A stretch of DNA of 10,174 nucleotides from CAYLOC01 sp964385195 (GTDB taxonomy: Bacteria > Actinomycetota > Actinomycetes > Propionibacteriales > Nocardioidaceae). Positions within the stretch are counted from its first letter, which is position 1; each line of letters starts with the position of its first letter. The notes under the pieces are model-generated. The model was not told the DNA's origin, did not search any database, and saw only the letters and a program-made list of their open reading frames with translations. Positions 1 through 5,640 of the stretch are shown piece after piece. The position numbers and the translations under genes are program-made. The stretch spans positions 1 through 10,174 of the forward strand of contig CAYLOC010000121.1 in assembly GCA_964385195.1 (NCBI GenBank), read 5' to 3'.

Positions 1-39
1 CTGACCCAGGGCACCACTGACCACGGACGGGAAACCCGG

Positions 40-68
40 TTGACCGCTGCACCGACGTTTGTCACGAT
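40..68 (+). promoter_or_regulatory. Candidate promoter of the ABC-F gene
   Basis: A TTGACC hexamer at 40-45 and CACGAT at 63-68 are separated by 17 bases, a good match in spacing and -35 sequence to a housekeeping sigma-70-type promoter. The start point would fall near 75, leaving a very short leader that still contains the AAGGAG ribosome binding site at 77-82. The match is by eye; the -10 lacks the usual leading T. Confidence 0.45.
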
Positions 69-89
69 TCGGCGGGAAGGAGCCTGCCG

Positions 90-1760
90 ATGGGACACGT
101 GGACGTCGCTGGTCTGCGGTATGACCTCCCGGACGGCCGGGTCCTGTTCGACGATGTCTCCTTCCGGGTCGGCGAGGGCGCCAAGGTGGCGCTGGTCGGG
201 GCCAACGGCGCGGGCAAGACCACCTTGCTGCGCGTCATCGCCGGTGAGCTGAGCCCCCAAGCCGGAACCGTGACCCGAAGCGGCGGTCTTGGGGTCATGC
301 AGCAGCTGATCACGCAGGCGCACGCGGACGCGACCGTGCGCGACCTGCTCCTGTCGGTCGCGCCACCGCGGGTACGGCGGGCCGCGGCAGCCGTCGATGA
401 GGTCGAGCTGGCGTTGATGGAGACCGACGACGAGAAGACCCAGATGCGCTACGCCGAGGTGCTGGCCGAGTGGTCCGACGCCGGCGGCTATGAGATCGAG
501 GTGCTCTGGGACGTATGCACCATCGCCGCGTTCGGACAGCCCTACGACCGGGCCAAGCACCGCGACCTGACCACGCTCAGTGGCGGGGAGCAGAAACGGG
601 TGGTCCTGGAGGCACTGCTGCGGGGACCGGACCAGGTCCTTCTCCTCGATGAGCCCGACAACTTCCTCGACGTCCCCGGCAAGCAATGGCTGGAGCAGCG
701 GATCAGCGAGTCCGACAAGACGGTGTTGTTCATCAGCCACGACCGGGAGCTGATGAACAACACCGCCACCCGGGTGGTGACCCTCGAGCTCGGGAGCGCC
801 GCCAACACGGTGTGGACCCACCCCGGAGGGTTCGCGACCTACCACCAGGCCAGGCAGGACCGGTTCGCACGGCTGGAGGAGCGGCGCAGGCGATGGGACG
901 AGGAGCACGCGAAGCTGCGCGACCTGATGCTGATGTATAAGCAGAAGGCTGCCTACAACTCCGATATGGCCTCCCGGTACCACGCCGCACAGACACGGCT
1001 GCGCAAGTTCGAAGACGCGGGCCCGCCGGAGGGCCAGCCGCTCCAGCGCAATGTCCGGATGCGCCTGTCCGGCGGGCGTACCGGCAAGCGCGCGGTCATC
1101 TGCGAGGGCCTGGAGCTCACCGGCCTCGTCCGCCCCTTCGACCTCGAGGTCTGGTACGGCGAGCGGGTGGCCGTCCTGGGCTCCAACGGCACCGGGAAGT
1201 CGCACTTCCTGCGGCTCCTGGCAGCCGGCGGCAGCACGCCCGACGTTGAGCACCAGCCGGTCGGCGACGCCGCCATCGCACCCGTCGCGCACAGCGGGAA
1301 GGCCCGACTCGGCGCCCGGGTCCGCCCAGGATGGTTCGTGCAGACCCACGAGCATCCCGAGCTCGCCGGACGCACCCTGCTGGAGATCCTGCACCGCGGG
1401 GACACCCACCGCGCCGGCATGGGACGCGAGGACGCCTCCCGGGCGCTGGACCGTTACGAGTTGGCCCGTTCCGCGGAGCAGACGTTCGAGACGTTGTCCG
1501 GCGGGCAGCAGGCGCGACTGCAGATCCTGTTGCTGGAGCTCTCCGGCGCCACACTGTTGCTTCTCGACGAGCCCACCGACAACCTCGACGTGGAGTCTGC
1601 GGAGGCACTCGAGGCCGGGTTGGCGACGTACGAAGGCACGGTCCTGGCCGTGACGCACGACCGGTGGTTCGCTCGCGGGTTCGATCGCTACGTGGTCATC
1701 GGAGCGGACGGGTCGGCGTACGAGTCCGATACGCCGGTGTGGCACGACACGACACGGTGA
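90..1760 (+). CDS. ABC-F family ATPase (duplicated ATP-binding cassettes, no membrane domain)
   Basis: The 556-aa soluble protein has two ABC ATPase domains and no membrane segment, the ABC-F layout. Members act on the ribosome as translation factors or antibiotic-resistance proteins rather than as transporters. Domain 1 shows Walker A GANGAGKT (37-44), signature LSGGEQ (163-168), Walker B with Glu188 and the H-loop SHD (His217). Domain 2 shows GSNGTGKS (364-371), LSGGQQ (469-474), LLLDEP with Glu494 and THD (His523). Residues about 251-310 form a charged, probably coiled-coil linker, the position of the interaction motif that reaches toward the peptidyl-tRNA site in the family. Domain 1 has DEPDNFLD where many ABC-F proteins have DEPTNHLD. 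The ATG start follows AAGGAG with a 7-nt spacer. Whether it is a housekeeping factor or a resistance protein cannot be told from this sequence; I see no attenuator upstream. Confidence 0.93.
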   Translation: MGHVDVAGLRYDLPDGRVLFDDVSFRVGEGAKVALVGANGAGKTTLLRVIAGELSPQAGTVTRSGGLGVMQQLITQAHADATVRDLLLSVAPPRVRRAAAAVDEVELALMETDDEKTQMRYAEVLAEWSDAGGYEIEVLWDVCTIAAFGQPYDRAKHRDLTTLSGGEQKRVVLEALLRGPDQVLLLDEPDNFLDVPGKQWLEQRISESDKTVLFISHDRELMNNTATRVVTLELGSAANTVWTHPGGFATYHQARQDRFARLEERRRRWDEEHAKLRDLMLMYKQKAAYNSDMASRYHAAQTRLRKFEDAGPPEGQPLQRNVRMRLSGGRTGKRAVICEGLELTGLVRPFDLEVWYGERVAVLGSNGTGKSHFLRLLAAGGSTPDVEHQPVGDAAIAPVAHSGKARLGARVRPGWFVQTHEHPELAGRTLLEILHRGDTHRAGMGREDASRALDRYELARSAEQTFETLSGGQQARLQILLLELSGATLLLLDEPTDNLDVESAEALEAGLATYEGTVLAVTHDRWFARGFDRYVVIGADGSAYESDTPVWHDTTR

Positions 1761-1800
1761 CATCGCCCCTTCCTTCTTCCCGGACAGCAGGAGCGCAACA

Positions 1801-1878
1801 ATGCGGGATTACCGGACGGCGTTTTCTCCGGCTGGGATACTTCTTGCTAGGAGGAGCGGACGGGAGGCCATGGAGTGA
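1801..1878 (+). CDS. Possible 25-aa leader peptide ORF
   Basis: An ATG at 1801 opens 25 codons ending at TGA 1876-1878. It is preceded by AGGAG at 1789-1793 with a 7-nt spacer, a better ribosome binding site than the racemase downstream has. The peptide starts MRDYRTAF and is rich in arginine. Its stop overlaps a GTG (1875-1877) that has its own GGGAGG at 1862-1867, seven bases upstream. I recognise no family. It may be a real small ORF that couples translation into the next gene, or a chance ORF; the nearby assembly gap prevents a firm call. Confidence 0.25.
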   Translation: MRDYRTAFSPAGILLARRSGREAME

Positions 1879-2011
1879 GTGAGAGTGACGGGCTNNNNNN
1901 NNNNNNNNNNNNNNNNNNNNNNNNNNNNNNNNNNNNNNNNNNNNNNNNNNNNNNNNNNNNNNNNNNNNNNNNNNNNNNNNNNNNNNNNNNNNNNAGTGAG
2001 AGTGACGGGCT
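1878..2011. other. Assembly gap (100 N) flanked by an identical 17-bp sequence
   Basis: Positions 1895-1994 are exactly 100 undetermined bases, the usual placeholder for a scaffold gap of unknown length. The 17 bases before the gap (1878-1894, agtgagagtgacgggct) are identical to the 17 bases after it (1995-2011). The simplest reading is that two contigs overlap here and no sequence is missing. A real tandem repeat, or a gene lost inside the gap, remains possible. Confidence 0.9.
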
Positions 2012-2020
2012 GGTCGGGCC

Positions 2021-2755
2021 GTGAGGCACGTTGGCATCCTCGCACACAGCGTGCCTGGTGCCGCGATGTGTTTCGAACGGTTCGGGGAGTACGCGATGCG
2101 CTCTCTTGGCGCCTACCAGCATCCGGACGTGACGTTGGACTGCATCCCCATGGGGCGCAGCATGCCGGCGTGGGAGCTGGAGGACTTCGACACCGTGCGC
2201 GGGATCCTCGCCACCAGCGTGGAACGGTTGGCCGCCGCTGGTGCGGACTTCTTCGTCTGCCCTGACAACACCGCGCACCTCGCTCTGGAACGTCCGGGCC
2301 CGGACCTGGCGCTCCCGGGGATCCACATCGCCGAGATCGTGGCGAAGGAAGCCGTTGCGGACGGTTTCGAGAAAGTGGGGATCCTCGGTACGCGATGGAC
2401 GATGGACGCGCCGATGTATCCGCAGGCGTTCGCCCGACGGGGGCTCGACTCGGCAGTGCCGGCGCCCGCGGATCGGGCTGCGATCCAGCAGTTGACCTTC
2501 GACGAGCTCGTGCATGGGGTCTTTACCGACTCCGCACGGGATCGGTTCGTGCAGGTGATCGAGTCGCTTCGCGATGCTGGATGCGATGCGGTGGCCCTGG
2601 TCTGCACAGAGTTCCCGCTGCTGATTCCCGCGGATGTGTCCCCGCTGCCGACCCTGGAGTCCACCGTCCTGTGTGCGCACGCTGCGGCCGACCTGGCCAG
2701 CGGCGACGACCCGTTGCCGGACTGGCGGGGCGGACCGCTTGCGGGTACTGGGTAA
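2021..2755 (+). CDS. Aspartate/glutamate racemase family protein
   Basis: The 244-aa protein belongs to the PLP-independent Asp/Glu racemase superfamily, which inverts amino-acid or related alpha-carbons using two cysteines. The N-terminus MRHVGILAHS matches the first beta strand of the fold. Cys80 lies in CPDNTAH, corresponding to the family's first catalytic CNTxH-type motif, and Cys195 lies in VCTEFPLLI, the second catalytic GCTE-type motif. KVGILGTRWTM (118-128) is the family's central strand-loop. Length is normal. The GTG start at 2021 is chosen because the frame is closed just upstream and the protein begins at the fold's first strand; no clear Shine-Dalgarno is visible, and the start lies 26 bases after the assembly gap. 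The true substrate (aspartate, glutamate, hydantoin or other) is not determined. It could supply D-amino acids for the cell wall, but that is inference. Confidence 0.85.
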   Translation: MRHVGILAHSVPGAAMCFERFGEYAMRSLGAYQHPDVTLDCIPMGRSMPAWELEDFDTVRGILATSVERLAAAGADFFVCPDNTAHLALERPGPDLALPGIHIAEIVAKEAVADGFEKVGILGTRWTMDAPMYPQAFARRGLDSAVPAPADRAAIQQLTFDELVHGVFTDSARDRFVQVIESLRDAGCDAVALVCTEFPLLIPADVSPLPTLESTVLCAHAAADLASGDDPLPDWRGGPLAGTG

Positions 2756-2789
2756 GCCTCAGGGGTACCTCCAGTGCCTGGGTCGGCGC

Positions 2790-2795
2790 TACGAT
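2790..2795 (+). promoter_or_regulatory. -10 element for a probable leaderless transcript
   Basis: TACGAT at 2790-2795 fits the actinobacterial -10 pattern TANNNT and ends six bases before the GTG at 2802. This is the spacing expected if transcription begins at the start codon. No Shine-Dalgarno precedes that GTG, which supports a leaderless mRNA. No convincing -35 is visible. Confidence 0.5.
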
Positions 2796-2801
2796 GACGC
2801 T

Positions 2802-3182
2802 GTGAGCGTTCCGGTTCCGTTGAGCGAGCTCGCCGCAGCAATGGGTGAGTACGGCTTCGCCTACCTCATGACGGTGGGTGAGGACCTGCGGGTGCACGCC
2901 GTGGCGGTGCGGCCCCGCGTGGACGGTGCCCGCCTGCTGGTGGAGAACCCGGGCCGACGCAGTGCGGCCAACGCGAAGGAGCGCCCGGGACTCTCGTTGG
3001 TGTGGCCACCGCCGGATGCCGGCGGCTACTCGCTGATCGTCGACGGGGACGCGGAGGTCGCCGATGGCCTGCTGCGGGTCGCACCGACCCGCGCGGTCAA
3101 GCACCGTCCCGCTCCGGAGGGTTTCGACGCTCCCGCCGAAGGGTGCGGGTCAGACTGTCAGCCGGTGCGGCTGACCGGGTGA
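2802..3182 (+). CDS. Pyridoxamine 5'-phosphate oxidase-like FMN-binding protein
   Basis: This 126-aa protein resembles the short split-barrel flavin proteins of the PNPOx-like superfamily, which bind FMN or related cofactors as dimers; many have unknown substrates. Visible features are the opening strand FAYLMTVGEDLRVHAVAV (19-36), a GRRSAANAKERP segment (51-62) where the family contacts the cofactor phosphate, VWPPPDAGGYSLIVDG (68-83), TRAVKHRP (97-104) and a C-terminal CGSDC (115-119). It is too short to be a classical PdxH, so a true role in vitamin B6 synthesis is unlikely. The GTG start is chosen because the family begins here and the TACGAT box six bases upstream suggests leaderless expression; the reading frame is open further upstream inside the racemase gene but does not encode this family there. 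It follows the racemase by 46 bp. Confidence 0.8.
   Translation: MSVPVPLSELAAAMGEYGFAYLMTVGEDLRVHAVAVRPRVDGARLLVENPGRRSAANAKERPGLSLVWPPPDAGGYSLIVDGDAEVADGLLRVAPTRAVKHRPAPEGFDAPAEGCGSDCQPVRLTG
3157..3175 (+). terminator. Hairpin at the 3' end of the PNPOx-like gene
   Basis: GTCAGCCG (3157-3164) and CGGCTGAC (3168-3175) form a perfect 8-bp stem with a 3-nt loop. It lies inside the last codons of the gene, five to seven bases before the stop. There is no U-tract, so if it terminates transcription it is of the U-less type common in actinobacteria. It would separate this gene from the hemerythrin gene, which has its own promoter. Confidence 0.45.
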
Positions 3183-3199
3183 TCGCTACCCCGACCCGG

Positions 3200-3227
3200 T
3201 TTACCTCAACTCTTTCTGTAATAAACT
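3200..3227 (+). promoter_or_regulatory. AT-rich promoter of the hemerythrin gene
   Basis: About 45 bases (3199-3245) are conspicuously AT-rich in an otherwise very GC-rich window. TTTACC (3200-3205) and TAAACT (3222-3227) are 16 bases apart and can serve as -35 and -10. GTTTA (3199-3203) and TAAAC (3222-3226) are inverted copies spanning the two boxes, so a repressor could cover the promoter; no regulator is identified. AAGGAG at 3254-3259 then serves the GTG at 3265. Confidence 0.45.
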
Positions 3228-3264
3228 AGGACCGTCATTCATTCCGCTGTCCGAAGGAGTCACC

Positions 3265-4053
3265 GTGCCCGATATCGCTCTTGCCTCCAGCGAGGCCGAG
3301 GCCCACGCGGTCGAGGCCATCGAGAGCCACCACGCCGAGCTTGTCGGCGGCCTCCACACCCGGGTATCCCGGCTGGTGCAGGCGGCCCAGGACTCCCCCT
3401 CGGATCTGAACGACGCCCGCACGGATCTCGTGGACTGGTGCGACGAGGAGATCGTTCCGCACGCGAAGGCGGAAGAGGTGCAGTTGTACCCCGCGGCACA
3501 GGAGCTTGCGGAGGGCAGGCTCTTGGTGGAGGCGATGCTCGGGGAGCACCAGACGCTGGTCGGACTGGTGGAGCGTGTACGGCGGGCCGGTGGCGCGGCC
3601 GAGGCCGTGGCCGCAGCGGGAGCCCTCGACGTACTGTTCGAAGCCCACGCGGGTAAGGAGAACGAGCAACTGGTTCCCCTGCTCGCGGCGACGCCCGGGG
3701 TGTCGGTGGCCGACGCGCTCTCCGGTATGCAGCAGGCGCTGGCCAGTGCCAAGGCCCATGCGCAGCCCGGCGCCGGCGACGCACACGCGGATCACGCGTG
3801 CACCTGCGGGGAGCACGACGGCCCCGGCTATCCCGAGTTGGATGCCCGGGCGATCCCGCACGCCATCCGGCATGCCACGGTGTTCGGGGCGCTGGAGGCG
3901 GTTCCGCCGGGCGGCGGGCTCGTGCTGCTCGCGCCGCACGACCCGCTGCCGCTGCTGGCGCAGATCGAGCAGCGGTTCCCGCAGGTCTTCTCCGTGGACT
4001 ACTTGGAAAAGGGACCCGAGGTCTGGCGGCTGCTGTTCAGTCGCGGCGAGTAA
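3265..4053 (+). CDS. Hemerythrin-like HHE domain and DUF2249 fusion protein
   Basis: The 262-aa cytoplasmic protein has a four-helix hemerythrin-like N-terminal domain and a C-terminal DUF2249 domain. Candidate di-iron ligands are His22/23 (SHHAEL), His66 with Glu70/71 (PHAKAEEVQLYP), His95 (GEHQTL) and His128 with Glu132 (EAHAGKENEQLVP). Residues about 190-260, from LDARAIPHAIRH to the EKGPEVWRLLFSR end, match DUF2249. The linker holds a Cys/His cluster, H174xxHxCxCxxH184. Hemerythrin-like domains bind O2 or NO at a di-iron site or help repair iron centres; which applies here is not shown. The GTG start follows AAGGAG by 5 nt. The gene has its own AT-rich promoter, so it is probably regulated separately from its neighbours, and it converges on gltA with nine bases between the stop codons. 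Confidence 0.88.
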   Translation: MPDIALASSEAEAHAVEAIESHHAELVGGLHTRVSRLVQAAQDSPSDLNDARTDLVDWCDEEIVPHAKAEEVQLYPAAQELAEGRLLVEAMLGEHQTLVGLVERVRRAGGAAEAVAAAGALDVLFEAHAGKENEQLVPLLAATPGVSVADALSGMQQALASAKAHAQPGAGDAHADHACTCGEHDGPGYPELDARAIPHAIRHATVFGALEAVPPGGGLVLLAPHDPLPLLAQIEQRFPQVFSVDYLEKGPEVWRLLFSRGE

Positions 4054-4062
4054 CGGCGCCGG

Positions 4063-5382
4063 CTACTTCCAGCGCTCGCTTGCGGGCACGAACTTGCGCT
4101 CGCGGTGCCCGACGTACACCTGGCGGGGCCGGGCGATGCGCTGGTCCGGGTCCTGCACCATCTCCATCCACTGGGCGACCCACCCGGAGGTACGGGGGAT
4201 GGCGAACAGCACCGTGAACATCTCCGGCGGGAAGCTCAGCGCCTCGTAGATCAGGCCGCTGTAGAAGTCGACGTTCGGGTAGAGCTTGCGGGAGACGAAG
4301 TAGTCGTCCTCCAGCGCGATCTTCTCCAACTCGACGGCGATCTTCAGCAGCGGGTTGACTCCGGTGACCTCGAAGACGTCGTCGCAGGCCTTCTTGATGA
4401 TCTTCGCCCGGGGGTCGTAGTTCTTGTACACCCGGTGCCCGAACCCCATGAGGCGTTCCTTGCCGCTCTTGACCCCTTCGATGAACTCCGGAACGCGGTC
4501 CGCGGAGCCGATGCGGCGCAGCATCCGGAGCACCGCCTCGTTCGCACCACCGTGGAGGGGGCCGAACAGGGCGCCGATACCGGCCGCGACCGCGGAGTAG
4601 GGGTCCACCTGGGACGACCCGACGGCGCGTACCGCGTTGGCCGAGCAGTTCTGCTCGTGGTCGGCGTGGAGGATGAACAGCACCTCCAGGGCACGGATCA
4701 ACCGCTCGTCGGCGACGAACTTCTTCTCACTCATCCGGAACAGCATGGCCAGGAAGTTCGCGGCGTAGCCGAGGTCGTTGTCGGGGTAGACATACGGCTT
4801 GCCCTGCGCGTGCCGGAACGCCCAGGCACCGAGGGTCGGCATCTTCGCGATCAGCCGGATCGCCTGCATCTCCCGGATCTCCGGGTCGGAGATGTTGCGC
4901 GCTTCCGGGTAGAACGTCGACAGGGCACCGACCGAGGACAGCAGCATCCCCATCGGATGCGCGTCGTACCGGAACCCCTCCATCACATCCTTGAGGTTCT
5001 CGTGGACGAACGTGTGGAACGTGATCTGGTGCTCCCAGGACTCATACTGGGCCTTCGTCGGCAGCTCCCCGTGGATCAGCAGGTAGGCGACCTCAAGGTA
5101 CGTCGCGTTCTCGGCCAGTTGGTCGATCGGGTAGCCGCGGTACTCCAGGATGCCCTTCTCGCCGTCGATGAACGTGACCTCGGAGCGGCAGGAGGCGGTG
5201 TTGACGAAACCCGGGTCGTAGACCCGGATGGGCGGCTCGTCCTCCGAGACCCTGATCTTGGCGACGTCCTTGGCGCTGACCGCGCCATCGGTGATCGGTA
5301 GCTCGTACTCGTTGCCGGTGCGGTTGTCGCGAACGGTCAACGAAGAGCCAGTGGCGGTGCCAGCGGAAGTCTCATCGGACAC
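4063..5382 (-). CDS. gltA: Citrate synthase (type II)
   Basis: The 439-aa enzyme condenses oxaloacetate and acetyl-CoA to citrate, the entry step of the TCA cycle, in the cytoplasm. Active-site segments are all present: HADHEQN (His242), GPLHGGANEA (His277), GFGHRVYKNYDPRA (His316) and NVDFYSG (Asp372), corresponding to E. coli GltA His264, His305 and Asp362 for the last three. The N-terminal beta region (about 14-75) and the length near 430 aa are those of the hexameric, Gram-negative-type enzyme also found as GltA2 in mycobacteria. The start is GTG at 5382, preceded on the minus strand by AGGGAG (5395-5390) seven bases upstream; an ATG seven bases further in is out of frame. It is transcribed alone, divergently from the gene at 5641 and toward the hemerythrin gene. 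Confidence 0.97.
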   Translation of the reverse strand: MSDETSAGTATGSSLTVRDNRTGNEYELPITDGAVSAKDVAKIRVSEDEPPIRVYDPGFVNTASCRSEVTFIDGEKGILEYRGYPIDQLAENATYLEVAYLLIHGELPTKAQYESWEHQITFHTFVHENLKDVMEGFRYDAHPMGMLLSSVGALSTFYPEARNISDPEIREMQAIRLIAKMPTLGAWAFRHAQGKPYVYPDNDLGYAANFLAMLFRMSEKKFVADERLIRALEVLFILHADHEQNCSANAVRAVGSSQVDPYSAVAAGIGALFGPLHGGANEAVLRMLRRIGSADRVPEFIEGVKSGKERLMGFGHRVYKNYDPRAKIIKKACDDVFEVTGVNPLLKIAVELEKIALEDDYFVSRKLYPNVDFYSGLIYEALSFPPEMFTVLFAIPRTSGWVAQWMEMVQDPDQRIARPRQVYVGHRERKFVPASERWK

Positions 5383-5484
5383 GTCGGCTCTCCCTTACTC
5401 CTCGGGGCCTCGTGGGCCGAAACGCCCCTGGCACGGTAGTCGGGTGCTCGTCGTGCCCGTCTCCAAGGCGTCGTGTCGTTATCT

Positions 5485-5497
5485 TTGGCGACTCCAA
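5485..5497. promoter_or_regulatory. Inverted repeat TTGG-N5-CCAA in the gltA upstream region
   Basis: TTGG (5485-5488) and CCAA (5494-5497) flank five bases within the only AT-rich patch (about 5478-5500) of the divergent region between gltA and the gene at 5641. This is the likely gltA promoter zone: the minus strand reads GATAAC at 5483-5478, a possible -10, though I find no good -35. The repeat could be an operator; it is short enough to be chance. Confidence 0.25.
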
Positions 5498-5513
5498 CTT
5501 AGCGCCTGGGCCA

Positions 5514-5532
5514 ACCCGGGCGAAAACCGGGT
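5514..5532. repeat. Hairpin in the gltA/5641 divergent region
   Basis: ACCCGG (5514-5519) and CCGGGT (5527-5532) form a 6-bp stem around a 7-nt loop, GCGAAAA. It lies upstream of both divergent genes, so it is not an obvious terminator of either. Apart from this, the TTGG-CCAA repeat and a weak TAGCCT -10-like box at 5603-5608, I see nothing else in the 258 bp between the two start codons. Confidence 0.3.
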
Positions 5533-5640
5533 GAACGAACGAGCCGGACACGCCGCCCGCCGCTCGACGGTGTGGGGGAGGCATGGTGACCCTCCCGCTG
5601 ACTAGCCTGGCCGACCACAAGGAACGGGGAGGAGCAACTG

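Noticed and set aside
1847..2680. Minus-strand frame running through the N gap and the racemase
   Set aside because: Its continuity depends on undetermined bases, and the opposite strand encodes a clear racemase with both catalytic cysteines.
2113..2841. Minus-strand frame opposite the racemase and the start of the PNPOx-like gene
   Set aside because: Low-complexity Arg/Ser/Pro composition and no motif; antisense shadow.
4054..4061. Palindrome CGGCGCCG between the converging stop codons as a bidirectional terminator
   Set aside because: Eight bases with no loop cannot form a stable hairpin; such palindromes are frequent at this GC content.
4105..5301. Long open frame on the + strand opposite gltA
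   Set aside because: It is the antisense shadow of a fully conserved citrate synthase, with repetitive Val/Asp/Arg composition and no recognisable domain; GC-rich genes commonly leave such frames open.
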